Source: Chromera velia (Eukaryota > Sar > Chromeraceae). Taken from it: DNA of 27,481 bases. Below, in pieces: positions 11,078 through 20,889 of this stretch (positions within the stretch are counted from its first letter, which is position 1; every line of letters begins with the position of its first letter). The stretch is taken from positions 29,928 through 57,408 of the forward strand of contig JAHBMJ010000089.1 of the NCBI GenBank assembly GCA_018398765.1, written 5' to 3'. The notes under the pieces are model-generated. The model saw only the letters and a program-made list of their open reading frames with translations, was not told where the DNA came from and did no database searches. The position numbers were made by a program, and so were the translations under genes.

Positions 11078-11440
11078 GCATGATGTTATGTATTGGAATT
11101 GCGGTTGCTCGTCTGGCATATCAGGATTGGGAGTATGCGCATTGGTACTGCGGCTTGTGCCAGGACGATTTTAAATTGTGCGCGCGACCGATCATTCACG
11201 GGGTAGTGTTTGAGCCATGCCGAGATTTATTGATTTTTCGCGCCGTACGTGTATTTGGCATCGAATTGGCATACATCCGTCTATCTATACATGCGTACTA
11301 AGATACAGGCATGTGAGATTTCGAGTAGAAGGACTGTTCTTCCACTGAACACAGTGCTGCCGCCTCCTAGCATAGTGCGGAGACGGTTAGGACATACGTT
11401 ACAGCTGTCTGAAGTAACGCGATTTCTAAGGTAACACTAA
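11078..11440 (+). repeat. Right terminal direct repeat (363 bp)
   Basis: Partner of 5967-6329. It is preceded by GACCGAAGGGGGGGG (11059-11073), a polypurine tract in the place where LTR elements prime plus-strand synthesis. ORF2 ends 136 bp upstream. Confidence 0.95.
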
Positions 11441-11990
11441 ATGAAATGCCAAGAACAAACCTTGTATAACCCCGTGAGAAGAACAACTGCGCGCAAACTC
11501 ATGTAAAACTATACAGCGCAACCTTAGCCAAGCCGAAACTGTTAAGCCATGTCCCGCCTCATTGCACATGTAGACTACCAGCATCTCCCTTGGTATCTTC
11601 CTTGGGATTGTAACACTTCTGAGCAGCAGTTTGTACCTAAACTACTGCATGCCCCTTTCTTGCTCTTCGGAGCCTCTTCCCCAATTATACAAGTGCTACT
11701 AGGGGTACTAGTATGGGTAGCCGTTCATTTTACTTTGTTTTTTCTTACTCTCTCGGTTCTTTCTAGCCTTGTTGCTTCCCATCTGCTGCGAGTGAGCTAG
11801 CAAATGAGATGAGTGAATAAATGAGTGAGGTCAGTGAATTATGAGTGACTAAGTGAATGGTGAATAACAGTCTGAACATGATCGAAGTTCAACGACTCTG
11901 AAGACTTCAATTAACTTTGAAAGTCTAGGATCACTTCAATTTTTGTCTGACAATTTCATCACACCTAAGTTACTCTAACTATTTCATCAC
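11441..11990. other. No convincing gene
   Basis: A frame from ATG 11441 to TGA 11811 is open only if TAA/TAG are sense. Under the standard code only 11549-11800 is open. It includes a hydrophobic stretch (residues about 45-80 of the shorter frame). No family recognised. 11800-11870 has a GAGTGA(A) run. Confidence 0.4.
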
Positions 11991-11995
11991 ACCTA

Positions 11996-12050
11996 TTGTG
12001 ACACAATTATTTGTATCACTAGTACTAGTGTATAAGGTATTGTGTCACAA
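11996..12050. repeat. Nested perfect palindrome
   Basis: Arms TTGTGACACAAT (11996-12007) and ATTGTGTCACAA (12039-12050) are exact reverse complements. They enclose the 14-bp palindrome CACTAGTACTAGTG (12017-12030). ATTTCATCACACCT is repeated just upstream (near 11953 and 11981). It looks like the core of a small foldback element or a dyad protein site. Confidence 0.8.
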
Positions 12051-14061
12051 TTTGAATTGTGTTATACTATAGTTTCAGTGTAGTTCTTTCAAACCGATAT
12101 ATGAAAATTGATGTCAATTTTTGAAAGTGTACCAAAAATTCACATCGATATCAATTTTTAATATACTTTTCGGGTAGTACACTTTTATAGAGTAAGTTAT
12201 AAGCCTTTTTTTATTTAGTGCATAGTACACACTGCATACCAGCTCTAAATTATTAACCTAGAACTTTGAACATCTGCTAATTCCGGTTTGGAATCGGCAG
12301 GACTGAGCTAGAGAACCTTAAAAACGTGATAGAAAGCACTTGAGGTTCGTAGAAGGAGTTCTGAAGGCTTTGGATTCTAGTAGACGGATGTGTATGTTCA
12401 GACTACTTCGATCCTGGCTGCGCAACATTTCGACTCAGAGATGAATCTTAAGATGTCTTCGCGTGTGCATGCATGCAAATTCGATCAACCGGTGATGTGT
12501 AGCGTGCGTGTCTCAGGGCCCCGCAAATTTAGGCATATTTGGTCCGGGAAAGCAGAATGTCTTTATCGCTTTTATAGAATGACTTTGTGGGGCCAGGCAC
12601 ATTTCTGCCTTTTGGGATATCCTTTTGCTGAATCTTTAATGGCTCATATCTCCTGAACAGTAGCGATGCAAAGGGTGATTTAATAACATATTTAGCCATC
12701 TCCATCATCTCCACAACTTTCGAATCGGGTCACAACTGCCTTCTAGGACCGCCTCTCAAAAAGCCCCGGCTCTTTCTATTCTTTCTTTTCTATAGTCTAT
12801 TCTTTCTTTTCTCTCCCTCTGTCTAGCTGCCGGGGTCCTTGGGCCATGCGTCCCCAATCCCGGCCTCATGGCATGGGATGGCCGGCCCTCGGCCCGAAGC
12901 GCGCGGGTACTACGACTCTGCACATCATTGTTACATCAATGCTCTTGTCAATACTAATAATGCTAATAATGCTACGGCATCTAGTACAGCATTGCTACTG
13001 AGTTATATTGAGTTATATAGGCCCAGGCTTATCCGGACTTCAACCTGGGTTTCAGCCCGGACCCGGCTATATAAAAGGCTATAAAAGGCATTCAAGTTAT
13101 TTAACATTAGCATTAATTAGCTTTGATAGCTATATAGTGATAAAATAGTATCACTTCTAGTATTACTTTTTAGTATTTTTCAGTTATCTATTTATTATTA
13201 ATCAATGATTATAGTGAAATTATGGTATGGTAAGCTATAGGCTCTCTCCTGCCTATTCAACTCATCATATAGTATTTGACCACACTTCATCTACTTATAC
13301 TTACTCCCTGCCTCCAGGAGAGTGTTGGTTTATTGATTCGTCCTCTTACCATCAATCTCGTCCCTTATCTTTCTCTTCTACAGTAGTGTTGCACTCAAGG
13401 TTGCTTTTCTAGTCGGTAACAGGTCTAGTCTACTGGCAATTGCAAGTAACCGGTAATGGTCTCAGTCTGCCTTCCTTTTACCGACAAAAAAAATAATAAA
13501 AATTAGGATCCCCCAAAAAAAATTTCGCCTGCGGCGCCAACCTTCAAAAACAGGTTTTTAAGTATTTATTTTCATTTGAAAAGCCAATTCACACACAAAA
13601 AAAAATAAAGAAAATATTAAAAAAATATAAATTTTTAACTGCTTCACCCCTATAAGTGGCAAAAAGTTTTAACAGCTCTATGACAGCGTCTGTCCAACAA
13701 CTACTCTCTTTTTTGACTTTGCTTCATCTCTCACTGTTCTGCTTCTCTGTATATCAGGCCTTGACCGTCGTTAGAGAGCGATTAAAATAAAAGACGGAAA
13801 AAGTCTACTTCTTTCTGAAAAATGAGGAGATGGTAAGCCTGCGGCTCTGTACTTATGCAGCCCCTGCCTAGTTTGCTGAGGATGGAGGAGTAAGAAGAAC
13901 ATTGCCTCCTCGAGCTCCCCCCGTGGTGCGGCGGCGGTTGTTAGTTTGGACCCATGCATAAGATATGCACAAGAGGCCCCAGTCTGGCCTAAAGCGTGGC
14001 GCGGCGCGGCGGCAGTATCCCAATCTTCAACTTAGATTTTAATGAAATTAGAGCTTCTTCA
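12051..14061. other. Long non-coding stretch, no recognisable gene
   Basis: It contains the dyad AAAATTGA-TG-TCAATTTT (about 12104), CT-rich blocks (12770-12830), a TATA-like pair (TATATAAAAGG and TATAAAAGG, 13070-13088) with no gene identifiable downstream, and A/T-rich tracts (13480-13650). Short frames have no domain character. Confidence 0.5.
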
Positions 14062-14282
14062 TTCACTTAAATTAACGTTTTAAATTCACTAAAATTCATG
14101 TAAATTCACTTAAATTCACTGCTTAAATTCACTTAAATTCATTTGTCTTAAATTTGACTGAGAATCGACTCTTAATTCATCAAAATTCATTTGCAAATTC
14201 ACCCAAATTCACGTAAATTCACTTAAATTCACTGCTTAAATTCACTTAAATTCATCTAAATTCACTTAAATTCATTTATAAA
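14062..14282. repeat. AAATTCACTT minisatellite, block 1
   Basis: About 20 imperfect copies of AAATTCACTTA / AAATTCATTTA. An internal phrase (AAATTCACTGCTTAAATTCA) occurs twice here and again at 19191-19210, so the two blocks share more than the basic motif. Confidence 0.9.
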
Positions 14283-14790
14283 TTAGGTATAGTTTAGGGT
14301 ATAGTGATGATAGTGAAATCTAGAGTGAAATTCGGGATGCTTGCTTGCAATGCCATGCATAGGCTTGTTAGAATAGGTCAAATACAAAGCCATCCCTTGA
14401 GTGATACTGTAACATTGACGTGTTCAGAAGAGTAAACTAAGTTGTTAGGATGGGTGTGCACATCTAGGTATACATACAGTACAGCAATGAGAACACGAGC
14501 TAGTAGGAGACTACGGGAGACCGACGTGGCGTGACGCTGCTCGCAGACACCCAAGACTTAATGTATAGGCTTTTGGGCGGCACGCAGATGCAAGAGCAAG
14601 GGGGCACATTGCAGAGTGAATGTCTGATATATATTTAATATATAGGCATGCCGGAGATCTGCATGCATCAATGTACATGCGCAACATACATATAGAATTA
14701 ATTCCATCAGTGAGTAGTGCAAGTCGCCGTGGGACGATTATTCGCCGCGGGTTGAATAATCCTGCAGGTTCATCTATGCTATGCTGTCTA
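14283..14790. other. No recognisable gene
   Basis: Unique-looking sequence with ATATATTTAATATAT near 14629. One isolated TTTAGGG occurs at about 14291 and is not a telomere array. Confidence 0.5.
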
Positions 14791-14792
14791 AA

Positions 14793-14945
14793 CCTGCCTG
14801 GGGCGCCTGGGGCATCCCAGGCACGCCGTAGGCGGCCTGCCAGGGCCGTCTGGGGCGACCTTAGGTGGTTTTACCTAAGTTTATATAGAGCTGCCTGGGG
14901 TGAAGCCCCAGGCAGTTATTGAGATTTGCCTGGGGCGAAGGTCGG
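14793..14945. repeat. CCTGGGG hairpin cluster
   Basis: TGCCTGGGG-type motifs occur four times. Two perfect hairpins: GCCTGGG-gcat-CCCAGGC (14805-14822) and CTGCCTGGGG-tgaag-CCCCAGGCAG (14891-14915). A related cluster lies at 18877-18980. GCGG..YC.GYCAGGGCCRTCTGGGG is shared by both in the same orientation. Confidence 0.8.
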
Positions 14946-15223
14946 TGCCTTATCATGAACTACGGTACACGTGCCCGACCGGGTTCGCGTGAGGGACGCA
15001 CCGACGCGACCTTGCGATCTATATGTGCATGCCACGCATTAAAGGTCCGACCGGATTATGCAGACCGGCAGCAATTTTTTGTTCGGCAGTTGCGATCAGC
15101 GATAGATACCAGTAGATACACATTAAGTTGACGGTTGCTTTCAACTTTCGTCTCTTCTCACTCAGAGTCTTATCACTCGAGATGCACATCATTGCACATC
15201 ATTGTACATCTATTGATTAACTC

Positions 15224-15353
15224 ACTGATTGATTCCGCACTTGGCCTTCCCGCTTACTGACTGCACTGATTGATAATTTTGCACTCGGCCTTCCCGCTTG
15301 CTGACTGCACTGATTAATAATTCCGCACTCGGCCTTCCCGCTTGCTGTCTGCC
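15224..15353. repeat. Three tandem units of 40-45 bp
   Basis: ACTGATT(G/A)AT..CCGCACT(T/C)GGCCTTCCCGCTTRCTG occurs three times in a row, ending 13 bp before the ATG of the hAT-like gene. Such repeats could be subterminal transposase sites or promoter elements. This is inference only. Confidence 0.85.
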
Positions 15354-15365
15354 CAGCTAACTGCA

Positions 15366-17172
15366 ATGCAGCAGAGTAGGTTGCAAGCCTTCGGATTTAC
15401 AGGCAACCCTCCTGCAAAGAGATAGAAAACAGAGGGGGGGGAGACACCAATTCTGGGAAAGGAGAATGCAAGTTCTTATTATGATCAGGATACCGACATT
15501 ATCGATGTGGAGTCCGAAACCCCCGAACAGAAACAGAAGCAGTCCTCCGCACCTTCCAGGAAGAAAGCAAAGGAAGTTAACAACAGCGCACCGAATGACT
15601 GGGCTGTGTTGAGACCGACAAAGGATGGGCACGGCAACGGTACCCACTGCACACTCTGTGAACAGTTTCAGTGTGCAGGAAAATTATTAGAAGACAAGAA
15701 AATGGGGGTATGGTTGAATGAGGAAGGGGCAAAGAATTGGGGGAAGGAGAATTTGAAGGAGCACCGACAATCAAAATTACACCAGGCTGCAGTCGCAGCA
15801 GACAAAGCAAAGAAAGGGGGGTCAGCGGCAGCAGATGCTTTAAATCTGTTCACAGACTGTGTAAGCGGTGAGATGGTTGAACTGGTTCGCCTGCTTGAAG
15901 CGGTGTGGAGACTGTCATCAGATGGGAAGATTGGTAGAGAGATCCCCCCTGCCATTCATTTTGTAGAAGGGATGGGAGCAAAGCCCCTGCCGGGCAAGTA
16001 TGTGAATAAAGACGAGATGGGCAGGAAGATGGTGAAATGTCTTTCCAACGCTTTGTTTGAGTACAGGGCAGAGAAAGTAAGAAAGAGCCCTGTCTTTGAT
16101 GTTGGTATTGATGAGGGGACTGATCGGACGAAAGAGCTCCATTTGTCTAGCGTGGTTCGGTTTATTGATAGGAGACGGCTAGTGACCATTAAGTGGGAGC
16201 TCGCAGGGGTGAACGAGAAAAATGCCTCCACAATAAACTGTTCCCTGTGGGCTTCTTTGGCACGGGGAGGGGTAGACAAAAAGAAGTGTGGGGCGTTTGG
16301 ATCTGATGGTGCCGCTGTAATGAGGGGCAGGTTGAACGGAGTTAACAAAAAGTTTGAGCAGACGGCAGGCAAAGTAGTCAGCAGTCATTATGCCCCACAC
16401 TGCTGCACTCTGTCCGTCTTTTCAGCAGGAGAAGACAACGAAAATGCTAAGGAGGTGGATACCACCATCAGAGCCCTTCATATCCTCGCAAAATCTTCAG
16501 ACGACAACATTTGCATGTATCTTAAGGTGCGTTGGTCAGGTGTTCTACTGAATTTTCCCCTTGCTTGTCGCTGCTTTTATCTTTCTCTGTATCTGCTGAA
16601 GCCTCAAAATAGCCCTCAATGCTGCTTCATCCACTATATGCCTTCGTATATCATTTTTTTTCATGTGCTCTCCTCGCCCCCTCTGTCTGAAATTTCTTTG
16701 TTTGCAGGTGGAAGTGACAGACCTGGAGGGGGAGAGACAGTCTCAGCTTCGCTTTAACCGGTGCCTTCCACTGCAACTGTTCAACATTCGCTGGCTTTCG
16801 AGGGCTGAGGCGGTCGAAAGGGTCCAAGTCAACTACGCACAATGCATCAAGTTTTTTTGTTCATTTTGGAGTGTGCGACAGAAACAGAGACGCCATGCGC
16901 AACGAAACGGAGACGGAGAGCCAGAAGAGACGGAGAGGAAACACTAGGTGGGGAGCATACGTGTATGCATGTGTCTCTGTGTGTCTGCATGCACGTGCGT
17001 GTGTGGACAGACTGTGAGCAACTTCATGGTATAGGCAGTGTTAGTCTCTGTAAGTCAAGACACAAACACTTCTTTTGACGTCCTTTCTCGTCTCGAATAT
17101 TTCAACTCTATGTATAAGTATGAGTGTGTGTATATATGTGTGTGTGTGTATGTGTGTATGTGTATGTGTGTA

Positions 17173-17267
<95 letters not shown>

Positions 17268-18601
17268 GTGCAGTGACTTGCATGTCAGACTCTTCAGAGG
17301 ATGGACACAGGGGTATTTTACTTTGTGGATGTGCAACAAGAGCCTGCAGAAAGTCTCCCTGTCCTTTTCTGACCTTCTGTCTCTGTTGTTAGACATACTT
17401 TTGCGTATTTAGGCCTTTCAGGATGATTGGCACTGCGGCAAAGCTACCGGCAAGTGCCTGCAGGCGATTGATGACGCGGGGGGGGGATAGGAAGGGTCAG
17501 ATCCCGACTCGTCGAGTGCTGATGTGCAAGGGATTCCGAACCCGATGTTTCATCGGAAGAGGGAGATGACCCCAATGATTCGGACTGGGAGGAGCCCAGG
17601 GAGGGGAGGAGCAGAGAACGGAAAGAGGAGTAGAGAAAAGAGTAGTCCGAAGCTCAACGGAGGGAGGGACAAAGAGGAATGATCATTTTCACCATCCCCC
17701 ATACAGACGTTCGGCTCTCAATCACAGAGAGCGAAAAACAGCAAGTCCTTGAGAGCAGACAGATTTGTGATGCGGACCTAAGAGTGTTTGCGAGATCGTT
17801 TCCCTCCCGACTCTGTCTGCAACACTGCTACGATTTTCTATCCTCGGTCACTTCAGGAAAAGCAGGTGCAAAGGATGGGACAAAGACAATGGATGAAGAG
17901 TGGAAGAGAGGATATTGTGGTAACCGTTCTATGGGAAGAAACGGGTTGGGCAAAACTTCCTGACTTCTCTGAGAGAACGACCGTACCGAGCATTCTAAGA
18001 GACTGGACGGTTCTCAAGAAGCACTTGTAAGACTTTAGCCTTCTTGCCAGCAAAGGTGAGCCCAGGGGCAAGGCACAAGGGTTTTTTTTTCGCTTCCCTG
18101 TTTTTTTCTCATCAATTGTTTTTTTCTCTTCTTCATCAACTGTTTCTTTCTCCGTCTTTCTTATCTTTCTTTTTGTTTGTTTTTCACTCTTTCTGTTGAC
18201 TTTTTATCGATTTATGGTTCTTTGCAGATGAGACGTCGCTTGTCAACTACTGGCAGAGGATCCTCGAAGAGTTGGATGAGCGCGACAAGACGGGGGACGT
18301 TAAGGGCATCATTCTCCTCATCGATTGCGTGCGTATTTCGTTCCCTCAGAATGCTGATGCTGATGCTGATGGCATGTCCTTTTCAGCAAATGCAGCAAAA
18401 GAAGAATCTGAGAGGGAAGAGGTAGAAGAACGGAGAGAGGTGTTTCACATGGAAGACATAACATAAGAACACGCTGTAACTGAAGAGAACTGCCACAGAA
18501 CATTCAGACAGGCAATCGATGCCTGTGTCCCTCACCACTATGATGAGGCAGAAGAGTTTGAGCTTGTCTGGGAGGTGCCAATCTAAATAAACAAAAGGTG
18601 A
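15366..18601 (+). CDS. hAT-family transposase-like gene (ZNF862 type), four exons
   Basis: Proposed exons: 15366-16526, 16708-16947, 17422-18055, 18228-18601. The N-terminus QSRLQAFGF resembles a PIP box. A zinc-finger region C-x2-C..W..H-x5-H follows (about 15650-15785). VGIDEGTD and GSDGAAVMRGR match the two hAT catalytic-Asp contexts, and SHYAPHCC the following His/Cys segment. Exon 2 has FNIRWLSRAEAVERV, a hAT signature. The last exon (NYWQRILEEL, LLIDCV..FPQNAD..SFSANAAK) resembles the dimerisation region, but the usual E-R before FS is replaced by an ADADADGM repeat. In-frame TAG 15423, 17488, 17631, 17643 and TAA 18028, 18464, 18584 interrupt it; TGA ends it. Frame shifts are needed near 17530 and 17900. 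Either decayed or translated with UAR as sense. AATAAA overlaps the 3' end (18586). Confidence 0.65.
16527..16707 (+). other. Intron 1 of the hAT-like gene
   Basis: AAG|GTGCGT donor and TTTGCAG| acceptor, 181 bp, phase 0. The flanking exons both show hAT motifs in frame, which makes this the best supported intron in the window. Confidence 0.8.
16948..17421 (+). repeat. Intron 2 with (GT)n microsatellite
   Basis: Alternating TGTGTGTATG from about 17127 to 17270 lies between exons of the hAT-like gene. The acceptor CTTTCAG| ends at 17421. The donor (ACTAG|GTGGGG) is uncertain and, if used, requires the preceding TAG to be sense. Confidence 0.65.
18056..18227 (+). other. Intron 3 of the hAT-like gene
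   Basis: AAAG|GTGAGC donor, pyrimidine-rich body and TTTGCAG| acceptor. The phase-1 junction recreates a GAT codon and joins ..DFSLLASK to DETSLVNYW. The upstream reading frame reaches this donor only through the TAA at 18028. Confidence 0.7.
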
Positions 18602-18870
18602 CACATGTAACTTTGTATTGTTTATAAACTTATCGCAGAGTGGAAATTTACTCTGGAAAATTATTCAAAAAATTTGATTTAATTCTTTTCTATAAAATAA
18701 TATCTAGAATTATATAAAAATTTTGATTTATTGATTCAATTTGAAGCATTGTAAATGAATCTTTAAAGTTGCGTTCAGATACTAAATCCTAGCTAGAATA
18801 AAGGCATTTTAAAACTTTTTTCAACCTAATTTTTCAACGTTTTTCATACTATAGAGAGAATGCAGAAAGA
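18602..18870. other. AT-rich spacer, no gene
   Basis: Long A/T stretches with no open frame of interest. Probably the 3' flank of the hAT-like gene. Confidence 0.6.
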
Positions 18871-18876
18871 CCCCCT

Positions 18877-18980
18877 GACTGCCTGGGGTACCGCAGGTGG
18901 TCCGTAAAGACCGCCTGAGGAAGGTCATACATAAGACCCCAGGCGGTCCGTCAGGGCCATCTGGGGTCAGCGCAGGAAGT
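18877..18980. repeat. CCTGGGG hairpin cluster, second copy
   Basis: Contains hairpins CAGGTGGTC..GACCGCCTG and GACCCCA..TGGGGTC. Related in the same orientation to 14793-14945. Confidence 0.7.
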
Positions 18981-19163
18981 CATTCTGAAGGTTTAGACAG
19001 CATGATCCATGCATATGCGCATTTCAAGCGATTCATTTTCTATGCGATTAAGTTTTCACAGAATTCATTTGATTCATCTGTTCTGTGTGATTGACTGAAG
19101 ACTGACACTTCTTCTGATCATGATCTCTGCCCATTGCTGAGCTACTTAGTTTATTCTATCGAT

Positions 19164-19245
19164 TTGCAAATTCACTTAAATTCACGTAAATTCACTGCTT
19201 AAATTCACTTAAATTCATCTAAATTCACTTAAATTCATTAATAAA
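19164..19245. repeat. AAATTCACTT minisatellite, block 2
   Basis: Near-copy of the last 90 bp of block 1 (14190-14282), same strand and same internal order, ending TTCATT.ATAAATT. Confidence 0.9.
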
Positions 19246-19552
19246 TTTACTGATTTTTGCAGAGTAGGATTATCAATCTAGTAATCAATAAATTTGCTCA
19301 GTTTAAAACAGTAAAAACAAAAATTTTACTTTATTATGCAGTTTTTCCTAATTTTGCCTTAATTTGCGTGCATTTTCTACTACTAGTAGTAGTAGCACAT
19401 TTTATTTATGCTGGAATTCGCACCGTAGCACCTCACTGGCAGTTACTGAAGTTGCCTAGCAGTGGAAAACAGACAGCCGGAACGCTGTGTTCAGTCTCTA
19501 GCATGCAGACAAAAACATATAGCATTGGACCTTGCGCAAAACGCGCTAGAAA
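19246..19552. other. No certain gene; left flank of the hAT insertion
   Basis: AT-rich. On the minus strand, 19552 down to 19433 is an open frame ending in TGA. It would continue the reading frame of the ankyrin gene if the hAT element were absent. See findings. Confidence 0.4.
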
Positions 19553-19560
19553 ACGCGGCT
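19553..19560. repeat. 8-bp target-site duplication, left
   Basis: ACGCGGCT, identical to 23147-23154, directly abutting the left terminus of the hAT element. Eight bases is the hAT-specific duplication length. Confidence 0.9.
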
Positions 19561-20175
19561 CAGAATTGTTAAGTCCCGACAAACCTAAGTATTGAAATCC
19601 GATACTGACCCCCCAATCCAAAATTTTTCGGTACTTTTTCGGAACTTTCGGTACCGGCTTTTTTACATATTTTAAACAGGTTTTTAGAACTCTTTACAGA
19701 CTGTTTATACGCCGTTAGGACACTGGAATGCTCAAAGATGACTAGCATGAACTTTTAATGTCTAATTTGAAGCGCAAAGGGGCGGCGCGCGCCTGCATGG
19801 GCCGCGGTGTGCGGGCCCTGGGCCGCGCATTGTGTGTGTCTTGCATATTCTCACATGGATGCAGAACTGCCATCTGAGGCATCACCGTCTCCTTACATAA
19901 ATTTTTGGGCTGCACACGTGCACCGCCACAAAAAAAATAAAAGTACTGGTCTGAGTCTCTTTTCATGTTGTTTCTATCCTTCAATTGATTTCTCTCCTCC
20001 AACAGTGATCAACACTGGTCAGAGAGATTTGTGTGCAAGTCCCGACTTTCACTTAAATTCCGTTTGGAAAAGTCTGAAAGCTACCTCTTTGTTTGGACTT
20101 TCTTTTTTCTTCTTCTTCTTTTGTTGTGCAAGAGGTGGATATCAGTCTCCACCGCCAGGCAGCGGAGGTGCAGCA

Positions 20176-20676
20176 ATGCCGCCGTCGCCTATTTATCGGT
20201 ATTTTAAGCGCTTTTCGCCATCTGAGGCGAAATGTCTCCTGTACAGTGGCTGTGTTATCCTTGTGTTGGGAGAGACTGGCTCAACTTCTCTAATATGGCA
20301 TCATTTGGAAAGAATTCACTTTATTGAATTCAGTAAATTGAAGAGAGAGCTTGACGCTGCTACCACTCCAAAAGGTCCTTCCGATTCCTTTTTTTCCACT
20401 CCAGAACAGGTTGCGATGATGGAGTTCATTCAGCGAATCATGCCGCCTGCAATGATGCAGAAGCAGACGTGTGCACAGCTGCCGTCTGCTTCCTGTTCGT
20501 TGAGAACGTCTATACTTCAAGATGTTTATCATAAACTTCTTTACGACCTACCGGCTGCCTTGCTAACAGACGATGGCAGGCTCTGCCCTCAAAACTGTGA
20601 CGGTGAAGGTGAACCAGGCCTTCCTCAAGAAGATGGCAGGACACGATGTCTGCATCACAACCGATGAAGGAACTCT
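20176..20676 (+). CDS. BED-type zinc finger exon of hAT-element protein
   Basis: ATG 20176 starts MPPSPIYRYFKRF. The pattern YF..F......KC....C....GSTSLIWHHLERIH fits a BED finger, with the first Cys pair spaced abnormally (C-x5-C). Residues about 75-130 (EFIQRIMPP..LPS....LRTSILQDVY) resemble the segment between BED and catalytic core in hAT transposases. Near 20570 the frame must shift by +1 to enter VTVKVNQAFLKKMAGHDVCITTDEGTL, where ITTDEGT may be the first catalytic Asp context. The exon ends at a GTGTAT donor (20677). A start upstream in the same open frame, or a further 5' exon, is possible. Confidence 0.55.
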
Positions 20677-20697
20677 GTGTATATGTGTATGTATGTA

Positions 20698-20737
<40 letters not shown>

Positions 20738-20889
20738 AGAGAGAGAGAGAGAGAGAGAGAGAGTGAGGGTGTGTGAGTGAATGTGTGTGAGGGTGTGCAT
20801 GTGTGTGTATGTATGTGTGTGTGTGAGAGAGAGAGAGAGACAGAGAGAGAGAGAGATACAAACTTTTCATATTTTTTTACTTCTTGCAG
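20677..20889 (+). repeat. Intron with (GT)n(GA)n microsatellite
   Basis: ACTCT|GTGTAT to TTCTTGCAG|. The junction phase (CT+G) restores Leu before Met-Gly-Asp. The body holds (TG)n 20690-20733, (GA)n 20737-20762 and further TG/GA blocks to 20856. Confidence 0.65.

Larger units (their letters stand above)
5967..11440 (+). mobile_element. Penelope-like retroelement with terminal direct repeats, endonuclease-less
   Basis: A 5.47-kb unit bounded by two 363-bp direct repeats. It contains a gag-like ORF1 and a reverse-transcriptase ORF2 on the plus strand. A 189-base gap lies between them. Penelope-like elements (PLEs) often carry direct repeats (pLTRs) produced by tandem or partial copies. Their RT has an upstream DKG motif, and some lineages (Athena, Coprina) lack the GIY-YIG endonuclease, all of which fits here. 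Against a conventional LTR element: no tRNA-type primer-binding site after the left repeat, no integrase, RNase H or protease seen, and no clear target duplication. For it: a purine tract (GAAGGGGGGG) just before the right repeat. Confidence 0.65.

Noticed and set aside
5967-11440. Conventional LTR retrotransposon
   Set aside because: No primer-binding site after the left repeat, no TG..CA ends coinciding with the repeat limits, no integrase, protease or RNase H, no target duplication. The RT motifs look Penelope-like. The polypurine tract keeps this from being certain.
11441-11813. 123-residue gene open if TAA/TAG are sense
   Set aside because: With only TGA as stop a frame of this length arises by chance often enough, and no family is recognisable.
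13068-13090. Paired TATA-like boxes as a promoter
   Set aside because: No gene or transcript evidence downstream, in an AT-rich region.
14285-14297. TTTAGGG as telomeric sequence
   Set aside because: Single copy, no array.
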